A stretch of 64,000 nucleotides of DNA from Symmachiella macrocystis. GTDB taxonomy: Bacteria; Planctomycetota; Planctomycetia; Planctomycetales; Planctomycetaceae. The stretch covers positions 496,001 through 560,000 of the forward strand of contig NZ_SJPP01000002.1 in NCBI RefSeq assembly GCF_007860075.1. The letters are read 5' to 3'. Shown here piece after piece: positions 38,083 to 46,761 of the stretch (the first letter of the stretch is position 1; each line of letters starts with the position of its first letter). A model generated the notes under the pieces. The model did no database searches and had not been told where the DNA came from. It saw only the letters and a program-made list of their open reading frames with translations. The position numbers and the translations under genes were made by a program.

Positions 38083-38233
38083 ATCGTTGCAATGGCAGGG
38101 ATCTGAAAAAAAGTAGACAAATCGAGCGGTTTTGGGCATCCCTCCAGCATGACATATCGATGGTCGATGCCATCGGAACAAAATGGCTATTTTTTCCCAC
38201 GTGCGGGCATTTTGCACAAAAGGAATCCTCTCG

Positions 38234-39847
38234 ATGCATTCAATTCTGCGATTTCGGGCGTTGACTGCCCTCTCGTTGGCGACCTGCCTTCTCGCTGCCT
38301 CGGCTGGTACCGCCGCCGCTCAAGCTGACCCCAAATTGAATTTGGACCATATCCCCGAGCAGGCCGTCGGTGCCGTGTTTCTTTTTCCACAAACACTGGC
38401 GGCGAAACCGGAGTTGGAGCTACTGCCGACAGAGGTGATCGCCGCAGCCGGGAAACGGGATTTCGGATTCAATCCCATGGAAATCGAACAGGCAATCGCC
38501 CTCATCGCCCCACCCATGGGGGGAAATCCCCCCAGCTGGGGCATCATCCTCCATTTCTCAGCGCCGCAGGGGCTTTCCAAGGATTTAACGCAACGGACTG
38601 AGAGGCGCGAAATCGAGGACGTCAAATACTTCGCTGCCAATCGTCCCCGGGAACCAAGTTTTTGCATCTACAAGGAAAAGACGATCCTGATCGCTCCGGA
38701 ATCGTTTTTGACCCTGATGATTGCTAACCAACCGGCCGATAGCGAGTTGCGAACCTTGCTAGTAAAATCAGCAACGGATGCCGATGCCACGGGAATTCTG
38801 GCCGTTGAACCGGTCCGCGACTTGATCAATCAAGCACTGGTCGGAGCCCCGCCCATGCCTCCACCAATTCAGCAGTTGTTCACATTGCCTGATCATTTGG
38901 ACTCGGTCCACATCGGGCTGAACCTCACTCCCCCCGATGCAACCTATATCCGTATGACTGGCCGCGACGGGATGTCGGCCGAGGCAGTAGAGCGGATTTT
39001 CACCGAAGCATTGGCGTTTGTGAAACAAATGCTCATTGCGCAAAGCACCATGAGCATGCGCGTGGGGGAAGGCGCCGTGGCAGAAGCGACTCTCAAATAC
39101 TTGGCGCGTGCCGGCGACGTGATCGAGAACAAACTGAAACCGGTACGGGAAGGAAACGACGTAACCATCTCGGCCACTTTCAATCCCGCATACTCCTCAT
39201 CAGCCGTTTTAGCGGGACTATTACTCCCGGCGGTCCAACAGGCCCGCGAAGCAGCCCGCCGCACGCAATCGCGCAACAACATGAAACAACTTGGCTTGGC
39301 GATGCACAACTATCACGACGTCTTCACCGCGTTTCCGGCACACGCCAACTACGAGAAGAAGAAACCACTGCTCAGTTGGCGCGTCCATGTATTGCCCTAC
39401 CTGGGACACCCCGGCTTGTATCAGAAGTTTCACCTCGACGAACCGTGGGATAGCGAACACAACAAAGCCCTGATCAAGGAAATGCCGGCGGTCTACCAAA
39501 ACCCCAACATGAACAACAAGGATTTCAAAACCAACTACCTATTGATCACTGGCGAGGATGCGGCCTTCTTTGGCGAAGAGGGAATGCAGATTCGCGATTT
39601 CACCGACGGAACATCAAATACCATTCTCGCTGTCGAGGCGAACGAGGATCAAGCGGTGATTTGGACCAAACCAGACGATTGGGAATTCGACGAAGAAAAC
39701 CCTTTCAAAGGTTTGGGGAAACTACGGCAAGGAGGCTTTAATACCCTGTTTGCCGACGGGTCGGTTCAATTTATTAGCATCAACGTCGATGAGGACACGA
39801 TGCGCGCATTCGTGACACCCGGCGGTGGTGAAGTGATCCAAAGATGA
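38234..39847 (+). CDS. DUF1559-containing secreted protein without pilin leader
   Basis: A 537-residue protein with an ordinary signal peptide (about 1-34, TAAAQAD). Residues about 35-325 form a unique N-terminal region. The C-terminal part is the DUF1559 module: [80 protein letters not shown], and [20 protein letters not shown]. Most DUF1559 proteins begin with a type IV pilin-like N-methylation helix; here that is replaced by the long secreted domain. AAGGA lies nine bases before the ATG. Function unknown. Confidence 0.9.
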   Translation: MHSILRFRALTALSLATCLLAASAGTAAAQADPKLNLDHIPEQAVGAVFLFPQTLAAKPELELLPTEVIAAAGKRDFGFNPMEIEQAIALIAPPMGGNPPSWGIILHFSAPQGLSKDLTQRTERREIEDVKYFAANRPREPSFCIYKEKTILIAPESFLTLMIANQPADSELRTLLVKSATDADATGILAVEPVRDLINQALVGAPPMPPPIQQLFTLPDHLDSVHIGLNLTPPDATYIRMTGRDGMSAEAVERIFTEALAFVKQMLIAQSTMSMRVGEGAVAEATLKYLARAGDVIENKLKPVREGNDVTISATFNPAYSSSAVLAGLLLPAVQQAREAARRTQSRNNMKQLGLAMHNYHDVFTAFPAHANYEKKKPLLSWRVHVLPYLGHPGLYQKFHLDEPWDSEHNKALIKEMPAVYQNPNMNNKDFKTNYLLITGEDAAFFGEEGMQIRDFTDGTSNTILAVEANEDQAVIWTKPDDWEFDEENPFKGLGKLRQGGFNTLFADGSVQFISINVDEDTMRAFVTPGGGEVIQR

Positions 39848-40009
39848 CCAATAAATTCATTTCCTGGTGATCCACTAATCCAAGTTATGCGTATGAAATA
39901 AGGCGTCTCAGCAATTTCACCCAAGAGGTTTCGCTGGGAAACGAATAGACCGTGGGCGGCATTCGTTTTGTCACGGTGCACCGCATTCAACTTTGCTTTG
40001 ACTAAAACC

Positions 40010-40087
40010 TGTTTAAAACCCGGTTGCGTTTGTTCTCAAAAACCTGCAGATCAGTGTCAGCGGGTAGCGCTAGAGGGTTTTGAAACA
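40010..40087 (-). repeat. Dispersed palindromic element, copy 2 (inverted)
   Basis: Inverted second copy of the 3036-3113 element. One end is GGGTTTTGAAAC (40075-40086), the other GTTTAAAACCC (40011-40021, one base shorter). Internal CAGTGTCAGCGGG matches copy 1 on the other strand, as do GAGAACAA-type and CGCAAC-type blocks. It ends 18 bases before the start codon of the next gene, so it lies in its untranslated leader. Confidence 0.75.
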
Positions 40088-40105
40088 TTTTATAGGGAGT
40101 TCATC

Positions 40106-41065
40106 ATGAAATTGTTTCGCCTCAAGGCCGCCGCGACGGCATGCGCCGTTGGCCTCACCCTGTTGCCCGCGATCGCGTACGCCAACGATACCATTGAGCT
40201 GCGGTACAAAGCCAAGGTCGGCGAGAAGTCGATTTACCAGAGCTCGCTCACTACAGAGGTCAATCAATCGGTCAACGGACAAGATGTCGACACCACGTTT
40301 GAGCAATCCGATGTGACGACCTACACCGTTAAGAAAATTGCCGAAGACGGTACGATCCTCTTCGAGACACAAAACGAACGCCTGAAGGTCGAAGGCGAAT
40401 TTGCGCCGCAAGTGTCGTTCAAATTCGATTCCCAGGCTGATGACAATGATTCGACTAGCCAAATCGGCGCCGCAGTCACACCGCTGTACGAACGGTTGAG
40501 CGGCGCGATCCTGGGAGTGGAAGTCACACCGCTTGGGAAAGTCAAAAAAGTCAACGGTTATGTACAACTGTTGCAAGACGTGCTCAAAGACAATCCTATT
40601 GCGCAGCGATTTGCCGGGGGTGGCTCGGAGGAAGCGGTCGTGTCCAATACCCAGGACCTCTTCGTGTTGTTCAAAAAGGAGCCGGTCAAACCAGGCGACG
40701 CATGGGATAAGCCATACAAAATCAAAATGCCCGGTCTAGGCGAATTCGATGGCAAGCGGACCTACACCTATGTCGGTCCCGACAAAGTGGGAGAAATCCC
40801 TACACTCCGGATCACGATCGATACCGATTTGACCGGTGACCTCGACATCGACATGGGAACATCAAAAGTTACGGGAAAATTCGAAACCGATAGTGCGTCC
40901 GGAACCGTTCAATTCGACCCGGCGAGTGGCCGTATTCTTACGATGGATTCAGAACAAACGTTCTCCGGCGCCCTAACAGTCGAAGCTGGCGGAATGACGA
41001 TTCCTGTCGAATTTAGTCAAACACTCAAGAACTCGCGGAAACTGATCGATAAAATCCCTGAGTAA
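40106..41065 (+). CDS. Secreted protein of unknown function (DUF6263-like)
   Basis: A 319-residue protein with a signal peptide (about 1-24, LPAIAYAND). The mature protein is beta-rich and amyloid-like in its alternating pattern: IELRYKAKVGEKSIYQSSLT, VEVTPLGKVKKVNGYVQLL, FKKEPVKPGDAWDKPYKIKM, and GTVQFDPASGRILTMDSEQT. The pattern KPGDAW, then a fragment ending in GTVQFD, is shared with secreted proteins of the DUF6263 type in planctomycetes; the assignment is tentative. AGGGAG seven bases upstream fixes the ATG. The dispersed palindromic element is in its leader and a strong terminator follows. Confidence 0.75.
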   Translation: MKLFRLKAAATACAVGLTLLPAIAYANDTIELRYKAKVGEKSIYQSSLTTEVNQSVNGQDVDTTFEQSDVTTYTVKKIAEDGTILFETQNERLKVEGEFAPQVSFKFDSQADDNDSTSQIGAAVTPLYERLSGAILGVEVTPLGKVKKVNGYVQLLQDVLKDNPIAQRFAGGGSEEAVVSNTQDLFVLFKKEPVKPGDAWDKPYKIKMPGLGEFDGKRTYTYVGPDKVGEIPTLRITIDTDLTGDLDIDMGTSKVTGKFETDSASGTVQFDPASGRILTMDSEQTFSGALTVEAGGMTIPVEFSQTLKNSRKLIDKIPE

Positions 41066-41095
41066 TTTTCCACCAATCCAGGCATGGAGAAAACC

Positions 41096-41126
41096 ATACC
41101 CCCCGTCAGATCCGGGGGGTATTTTT
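41096..41126 (+). terminator. Rho-independent terminator between converging genes
   Basis: ATACCCCCCG (41096-41105) and CGGGGGGTAT (41113-41122) pair perfectly around a seven-base loop, followed by Ts to 41126. It lies just past the stop of the broken phzF-like gene on the opposite strand. Confidence 0.9.
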
Positions 41127-41127
41127 G

Positions 41128-41919
41128 TTATACGGTCAGTTGCCCGCGCATGGTGGTGACCGCGCGGCCGCCCAGTTCTACCCGTTCGCCCGCCAATCGC
41201 AACCGCAAAACCCCACCACGTGCCGAAGCTTGATAGGCCAACAATTCCGGTTTACCCAGCTTTGCACTCCAATAGGGCGTCAAGCAACAATGGGCCGAGC
41301 CGCAGACCGGATCCTCGTTGACTCCACAATTCGGTGCGAAAAAACGCGACACGAAATCAAATTCACCCGACGCTCAGCGACACGTCACAATCACCCCCCG
41401 TGTGGGAATCTCTGATATCAATTGCAGGTCGGGGATCAGCGCCCGTAACGTCTCCTCTGAATCGATCTCGGCCAGCAGATCCATCCGGTTTTTCCCCACA
41501 TAAATCGGCGTCGCCCCCAAGGCAGCGGCCAACACACTGGGCGTTTCAGTGTCCACCGGCGGCTCTGCGGGAAAATTGAGATTGATCCATTCACCGTCGC
41601 GCGAAGCCGTCAACCGCCCGCTATTGGTGTTGAACAACGCCGGCACATCGTTCGCCAAATGCCCCTCGCTCCACAGCACGTGCGCCGTTGCCAACGTCGC
41701 ATGTCCACACAGGTCCACTTCCATCGTCGGTGTAAACCACCGCAACCGGAAGGCATCCTCCTCGCGATAAGCATACGCAGTCTCGGACAGATTCATTTCA
41801 CTCGCCACACGCTGCATCCACTCCGCATCACGAGGCTCAGGTAAAACACAAACCGCTGCCGGGTTTCCAGCAAAAGGTTGATCGGTAAACGCGTCGACAA
41901 TGATGATTTCTTGGGACAT
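41128..41919 (-). pseudogene. PhzF-family isomerase gene interrupted by in-frame TGA
   Basis: PhzF proteins are diaminopimelate-epimerase-fold isomerases. The N-terminal half is intact: IIIVDAFTDQPFAGNPAAVC, the catalytic Glu in MNLSETAYA, FTPTMEVDLCGHATLATAHV and IPTRGVIVTCR. A TGA at 41374-41376 then ends translation at codon 182. Beyond it the same frame continues without shift through ASGEFDFVSRFFAPN, GVNEDPVCGSAHCCLTPYWS and a normal C-terminus to 41128. One base (TCA Ser to TGA) would explain it. Either a recent pseudogene, a sequencing error, or stop readthrough. A GTG seven codons after the stop could allow separate translation of the C-terminal half. Confidence 0.85.
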
Positions 41920-42027
41920 GGCGTCTCGGCACAACGGATCGTAGAAAAGGGAGGAATAGCGATGGGGCTGGGAATCGGTTACGATTGACTTCAGCTTGAT
42001 TCCTAGCAAACACAGGTGAATTTGAAC

Positions 42028-42963
42028 ATGGCTGCCATCGATTTTCGGGAGAGATTATTGACCGGCCTTGGCGGCGAGTGGCCACAGCCGGAAAGGCTGA
42101 ATGTCAAACTTCGCGAAACGATCCCGCAGGATGGCTACACGATCCATTCCGTGTTCTATGACAGCCAACCGGAAGATCAGGTTCCCGCCTTCTTGTTAAT
42201 TCCCGACCAAACCAACGCCGATCACCCCGCTCCCGCCGTGGCCGTTTGGCATCAACATGCCGGGCAGTATCATCTCGGCAAGAGCGAACCGGCGGGGCTG
42301 GCGGGAAACCCCATGCACCACACCGGTGCGGCCCTCGCCCGTGCGGGTTACGTCGTACTCTGTCCCGATGCTCTCTGCTTCGAGGAACGCCGGGACCCCA
42401 CCGGTAAATTGAAAGACGGCCAATTCGAACGCTTCGAATTTTTGCGATACGTCGTCGACGGAAAATGCATGGCTTGGAAAAGCATCCTCGACATGAAACG
42501 GGCGATCGACTTTCTCGTCAGCCACCCGGAAGTCAATACGGACAAGATCGGCTGTTACGGGCATTCGATGGGTTCCACGCACACTTGGCTGGTCGGGCCG
42601 TGGGAAGAACGGATCAAATGCCTAGTGGCTAATTGCTGCTTGCCCACATACGCCGGAATTCATCGCGAACATATGCTCCACTGCTTTCCCAACTTCGTAC
42701 CCGGCATTCATCAATACGGCGACACGCCCGACATCGCCGCCCTCATCGCGCCGCGACCGCTGCACATGAACTTCGGCGAACACGATTCCGGCAGCCCCAT
42801 CGACGAAGTCCGCCGCGGCATCCAAACCATCACCGCCGCCTATCAAGGCATGCACGCTGCAGACAAGTTTTCTTACTACATCGAAGAAGGTTCAGGCCAC
42901 GTGCTCTCCGATGAAATGTGGGCCCGCACCAAAGCCTGGTTTGACAAGCATTTAACAGCCTAA
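42028..42963 (+). CDS. Alpha/beta hydrolase, dienelactone/acetyl-xylan esterase-like
   Basis: A 311-residue hydrolase with no signal peptide. The nucleophile elbow is GCYGHSMGS (S180), preceded by AVAVWHQHAGQYHLG, AGYVVLCPDALCFEERRD and MKRAIDFLVSHPEVNTDKIG. An acidic residue in FGEHDSGSP and the His in EEGSGHVLSDEMW complete a plausible triad. Esters of sugars or small organic acids are likely substrates. Start chosen from AGGTGA eight bases before ATG 42028; a GTG at 42016 is in frame. It is divergent from the phzF-like gene, with a Gfo/Idh/MocA gene 91 bases downstream. Confidence 0.88.
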   Translation: MAAIDFRERLLTGLGGEWPQPERLNVKLRETIPQDGYTIHSVFYDSQPEDQVPAFLLIPDQTNADHPAPAVAVWHQHAGQYHLGKSEPAGLAGNPMHHTGAALARAGYVVLCPDALCFEERRDPTGKLKDGQFERFEFLRYVVDGKCMAWKSILDMKRAIDFLVSHPEVNTDKIGCYGHSMGSTHTWLVGPWEERIKCLVANCCLPTYAGIHREHMLHCFPNFVPGIHQYGDTPDIAALIAPRPLHMNFGEHDSGSPIDEVRRGIQTITAAYQGMHAADKFSYYIEEGSGHVLSDEMWARTKAWFDKHLTA

Positions 42964-43054
42964 GCAAAACAAAAATAAAGCGTGCGGCAACGAGCGCATG
43001 CCCCTCACCACAGCCCAAAACACAACGACAGCCACGAGATTGAGGAACCATACC

Positions 43055-44044
43055 ATGCCGCAGACAATTAAGATCGGTCAAATCGGCACCGGACACGCCC
43101 ATGCCTCGGGAAAAATTGAATCGCTCAAGCGTTCCAAAGATTATGAAATCGTGGGCGTCGTCGAACCCGATGAACAGCGGCGGCGCGAAATGGAGAAATC
43201 CGCCGCCTATCGAGATGTCCCTTGGCTCACCGAGGAACAACTCCTCAATGTCGACGGCTTGAAAGCGGTCGCCATCGAAACCAAGGTTAAAGACTTACTC
43301 GACACGGGGGCGCGGGCCGTTGCTGCCGGAAAACATATTCATTTGGACAAACCAGCCGGTGAGAATTTACCGCAATTCAAACAACTGCTTGACGATGCCA
43401 CGCGGCAGCATTTGACCGTGCAGATGGGCTACATGTATCGCTACAACCCGGGATTTCAATTCATCTTCAAAGCAGTCCGCGACGGTTGGCTGGGGGACAT
43501 ATTTTCGTTGCATACAGTGATGAGCAAAACCATGTCGCTGGAAGCGCGACGCTCGCTGTTGCAATATTCCGGCGGCACGATGTTTGAACTCGGCTGCCAC
43601 ATTATCGATGCCGCTGTGATTGTGATGGGCAAACCGGACCGCGTTGTTCCCTTTGCCCGGCACTCGGCACGATACGACGACGGCCTGTTGGACAATCAAT
43701 TGGCGGTCTTCGAATACGCTCGTGCCACGGTCACGGTGCGGAGTGCCCTGATGGAGGTCGACGGGTTTCGACGGCGGCAATTTGTCGTCAGCGGCGACGG
43801 AGGCACTGCCGACCTGCGACCGTTAGAACCGCCCAAACTGAAGGCCGCATTCTCGCGACCACGCGGACCCTATAAGAAAGGGTACCAAGACATTCCGCTG
43901 GAAGATCTCCCACGGTATGACGCCGATTTCGCGGACTTGGCACAAGTCATCCGGGGCGAAAAGGAATTCGAGTTCACCCCCCAACACGATTTGGCTGTGC
44001 AAGAATCCATTTTGCTCGCCTGTGGCTTGCCGACCGATGGGTAG
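43055..44044 (+). CDS. Gfo/Idh/MocA-family oxidoreductase
   Basis: A 329-residue NAD(P)-dependent sugar dehydrogenase-like protein. The Rossmann part starts IKIGQIGTGHAHASGKIESL, then EIVGVVEPDEQRRREMEKS, and the conserved Lys-containing HIHLDKPAGENLPQFKQLLD. The C-terminal alpha/beta domain includes MGYMYRYNPGFQFIFKAVRD, HTVMSKTMSLEARRSLLQYS and GTMFELGCHIIDAAVIVMG. It lacks a Tat leader, so it is cytoplasmic, unlike many planctomycete relatives. GAGGA eight bases before the ATG. Part of a probable plus-strand set with the hydrolase before it; substrate unknown. Confidence 0.9.
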   Translation: MPQTIKIGQIGTGHAHASGKIESLKRSKDYEIVGVVEPDEQRRREMEKSAAYRDVPWLTEEQLLNVDGLKAVAIETKVKDLLDTGARAVAAGKHIHLDKPAGENLPQFKQLLDDATRQHLTVQMGYMYRYNPGFQFIFKAVRDGWLGDIFSLHTVMSKTMSLEARRSLLQYSGGTMFELGCHIIDAAVIVMGKPDRVVPFARHSARYDDGLLDNQLAVFEYARATVTVRSALMEVDGFRRRQFVVSGDGGTADLRPLEPPKLKAAFSRPRGPYKKGYQDIPLEDLPRYDADFADLAQVIRGEKEFEFTPQHDLAVQESILLACGLPTDG

Positions 44045-44173
44045 ACATGCCGGGGACCGGTGAATTATCGTGGTCTGAGATGCTCGCGGCTCCGTTGAGA
44101 AATCACACCGGCTAACGCTCGCATCAGAGACGGTCATCAACAATCGCATCATTTACAACGGTGAAACGCGGAC

Positions 44174-45301
44174 ATGGACGCATTGGCTTACAACAAGGAA
44201 TTGATCCGTTTTGAATCGACGAGTCCGCTCTCGAATGTGGAAGTGTCAAATTATTGTGAGGACAAGTTAAAAGCGTTGGGCTTCGACATCGAGCGAATCG
44301 AATACGATGATGCCAACGGCGTTCGCAAAGCCAACGTCATAGCCAAAAAAGGAAACGGCACCGGTGGCGTGGCTTATTTTTGCCATACCGATGTGGTCCC
44401 CGCTGATACCTGGAGGATCAAAGAGCACGGCCCGTTCGAGCCGGCGGTCGAAGGGGACAAACTCTACGGTCGCGGCAGTTGCGACATGAAAGGCTCACTG
44501 TCGTGCGCCCTGGCCGCAGCCGAGCGTTTTTCCGCAGACGAATTGAAGCAACCGTTTTACATCACCTGCACCGCCGATGAAGAAGTCGGTTATATCGGCG
44601 CCAAACAGGTCGCCCAGAAATCAAAACTCTATCGCGAGATGGTCGAGGGCGATGCCCGCGGGATCATCGGCGAACCGACCATGCTGGAGGTCGTCTATGC
44701 TCACAAAGGCACGACCGGGTTTTCCGCCGTTTCACAGGGCCGCGCCGCCCACTCCAGCACCGACAAAGGACTGAACGCCAACTTAGCCATGATTCCTTTT
44801 TTGGCCGAGATGAAGGCGATTCACGATGAAACCCTCCAAGACCCCGCTTGGCGCGATGAACGGTTCAATCCGCCGACAATCAGTTGGAATATCGGCATCA
44901 ATGACCACACGACGGCAATCAACATCACGCCGCCGCAATCGGTCTGCACCGTCTATTTTCGAGTGATGCCCAACATGGACGCGCAAATTCTCGTCGACCG
45001 CGCCCGCAAAGTCGCTGAGAAGTGCGGTTTGGAATTCCAAGCACACGGCAACGGTGCGCCGTTGTACGTCGATCCCCATTCTGATTTCGTCAACGAGTTT
45101 TTGGACATCACTGGAAAAACCGAAGCCCAAACGGTCACCTATGGAACCGACGGTGCCATGTTTAGTGACTTAAAGCGGAAGGTCGTTTACGGCCCCGGCG
45201 ACATCGCCCAAGCCCACACTGACGACGAATGGATCACGTTGGAACAGTTGGAGCAGGGGACCGAGATGTTCGAAAAACTAATCCGCCGCTGGTGCACCTA
45301 A
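44174..45301 (+). CDS. M20-family peptidase/deacylase (ArgE/DapE type)
   Basis: A 375-residue metallo-hydrolase of the M20 clan. Two-metal site residues are visible: H71 and D73 in YFCHTDVVP, D104 in LYGRGSCDMKGS, the catalytic E136 and E137 in CTADEEVGYIG, E167 in IIGEPTM, and the late His in GDIAQAHTDDEW. The lid domain shows YAHKGTTGFSAVSQGRAAHSS. It could be a deacetylase of N-acetyl amino acids, DapE-like or a carboxypeptidase; the residues do not decide. It sits about 130 bases after the Gfo/Idh/MocA gene on the same strand. It is the last plus-strand gene before the permease pair. Confidence 0.9.
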   Translation: MDALAYNKELIRFESTSPLSNVEVSNYCEDKLKALGFDIERIEYDDANGVRKANVIAKKGNGTGGVAYFCHTDVVPADTWRIKEHGPFEPAVEGDKLYGRGSCDMKGSLSCALAAAERFSADELKQPFYITCTADEEVGYIGAKQVAQKSKLYREMVEGDARGIIGEPTMLEVVYAHKGTTGFSAVSQGRAAHSSTDKGLNANLAMIPFLAEMKAIHDETLQDPAWRDERFNPPTISWNIGINDHTTAINITPPQSVCTVYFRVMPNMDAQILVDRARKVAEKCGLEFQAHGNGAPLYVDPHSDFVNEFLDITGKTEAQTVTYGTDGAMFSDLKRKVVYGPGDIAQAHTDDEWITLEQLEQGTEMFEKLIRRWCT

Positions 45302-45397
45302 AGCCACTGGCCTCAGTGCGTCGCGACGCAGCTTTCGATGTAGAACCACCAACGGCCCCAACGGAAAACCGCTGATGGCCATCAACTATCGTGCGAA

Positions 45398-45432
45398 AAC
45401 CCTCAACCCGGCCCTCTCCCAGGGGGAGAAGG
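45398..45432. repeat. CCCTCTCCC/GGGGAG intergenic repeat
   Basis: The palindromic CCCTCTCCC-AG-GGGGAGAAGG segment is embedded in AACCCGGCCC. It lies at the 3' end of the upstream permease gene and contributes its last codons. Decayed look-alikes may lie near 53880 and 57605 in the window. The link to a planctomycete repeat family is from memory. Confidence 0.45.
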
Positions 45433-46761
45433 AGGTTGTTTTTTAGGTATGTTAGTGGGTGGAGGAGATGGCGATGTTGGTGGGGCGGTGATTTCTTCAC
45501 ATGCGGCGATCAGGTCGTGGGCTGCGGCTTCTAGTTTGTCTAATTGTCCCTCGCGAATTTTGGGCATTTGCAGACGGTTGGGCCAAACGTGCGGGTGTGG
45601 GTCGTCGTGGCAGATCCCGTACCACAAATTGGTGACGATGATCGCATAAAACCCGTTGCGGACTTGCGCAAAGGCTGTGCGGGCTTGCTGCGGGACGAGG
45701 GGCATCTTGGACAAGACCGTTCCATGCAATAGGCGCTGACGGTTCATCAATCGGTCCGCTTTGCGGGCCAACTCGAGCACATGGGCCTGAGCCTCGCGAA
45801 ACATCATGGATTGAGGCGGTCGGGCAGGGGGTTCATCGTACTCGACTGGAAACTGCACACGCACGGCTTCGGTGAATTCTAATACGCTCAGTGCGATCGG
45901 CTGCAATTCCTCTGCGGGAATAAACTGAATGCGATTCAAACGTGGCGATTTCGGCCGCACCCGTACCACCGCTGCCGCAAGACTGGCGCTCGAAATCACC
46001 AACCACGGCACAAAACAACAGGGAAGCCCTGTGCAAATCATCCAACCTGTGTTGCCCAACTGCAAAGCTTGGTACACGGTGAAAAGCCAAAACCAGGTCG
46101 TCAGACAGCACGCCGCCAACAGTACCATCGTCAACACGGGGCGCATTGCCGCGGACTTGCAGTACGATCCCAGCCACAAGGCAACGCTACTCAACCCGGT
46201 CGAAATAACGATCGACACCAATAACATCAACGCAATCGTCAGCAGATCGATCCCCGGCAATAGATATGTCACCACAATAAACGGGCCTAAGGCGGCGAAG
46301 TACAGCCCCATATGCAGTGCGGCGCACCAGAATTTGCCGATCGTGATCCGGTCCGAAGGGATCCGCGTCAGAACCAAGGTCTCCATCGTGCTACCGGCGA
46401 ACTCATGCGCCAAGCTGTCTAACGCGCGGAGCGGCACCGCAAAGTTCAAAGCAATCACCAAACAACCATACAGCATGAAAAACAGAGCGGCGGCGTGGAT
46501 CTGTCCCGTATGGCCGTAGCCAAACGGCACGAATTTCAAAACAACCTCCGGCGCCACTAGCGCCGTGATGCTGATGCCCCAAGCAGCGGTCAGCAGCACA
46601 AAAAAGATGACCACGAATTGCCGGCTTTTCCACAGTTGCCGCAATTCCTTCACCAAGATCGGATTCAGCGCATCATTCCACCGCTGCAACCGCGGACTGC
46701 GATTGTCAGACAACAATGGAAATGGTGTGGCCGGATCCGACATTTCGATCATTCCAATCAC
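45403..46761 (-). CDS. ABC-2-like membrane permease, second of a pair
   Basis: A 452-residue integral membrane protein with about six membrane spans, starting with ALNPILVKELRQLWKSRQFV, then VVIFFVLLTAAWGISITALV and further segments to about 290. The C-terminal third is soluble and helical with EFTEAVRVQFPVEYDEPP and EAQAHVLELARKADRLMNR. The LNPILVKE-RQ entry and ABC-2 pattern match the companion gene. It starts with GTG 46761, overlapping the companion's stop (GTGA); the ATG at 46752 is a possible alternative. The last residues, Pro-rich, are encoded by the intergenic repeat, so the natural end may have been altered. No ATPase gene is adjacent. Confidence 0.85.
   Translation of the reverse strand: MIGMIEMSDPATPFPLLSDNRSPRLQRWNDALNPILVKELRQLWKSRQFVVIFFVLLTAAWGISITALVAPEVVLKFVPFGYGHTGQIHAAALFFMLYGCLVIALNFAVPLRALDSLAHEFAGSTMETLVLTRIPSDRITIGKFWCAALHMGLYFAALGPFIVVTYLLPGIDLLTIALMLLVSIVISTGLSSVALWLGSYCKSAAMRPVLTMVLLAACCLTTWFWLFTVYQALQLGNTGWMICTGLPCCFVPWLVISSASLAAAVVRVRPKSPRLNRIQFIPAEELQPIALSVLEFTEAVRVQFPVEYDEPPARPPQSMMFREAQAHVLELARKADRLMNRQRLLHGTVLSKMPLVPQQARTAFAQVRNGFYAIIVTNLWYGICHDDPHPHVWPNRLQMPKIREGQLDKLEAAAHDLIAACEEITAPPTSPSPPPTNIPKKQPPSPPGRGPG

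Noticed and set aside
41371-41379. Selenocysteine recoding at the phzF TGA
   Set aside because: The family does not use a catalytic Cys/Sec at this variable position and I see no convincing downstream hairpin; a point change is simpler.
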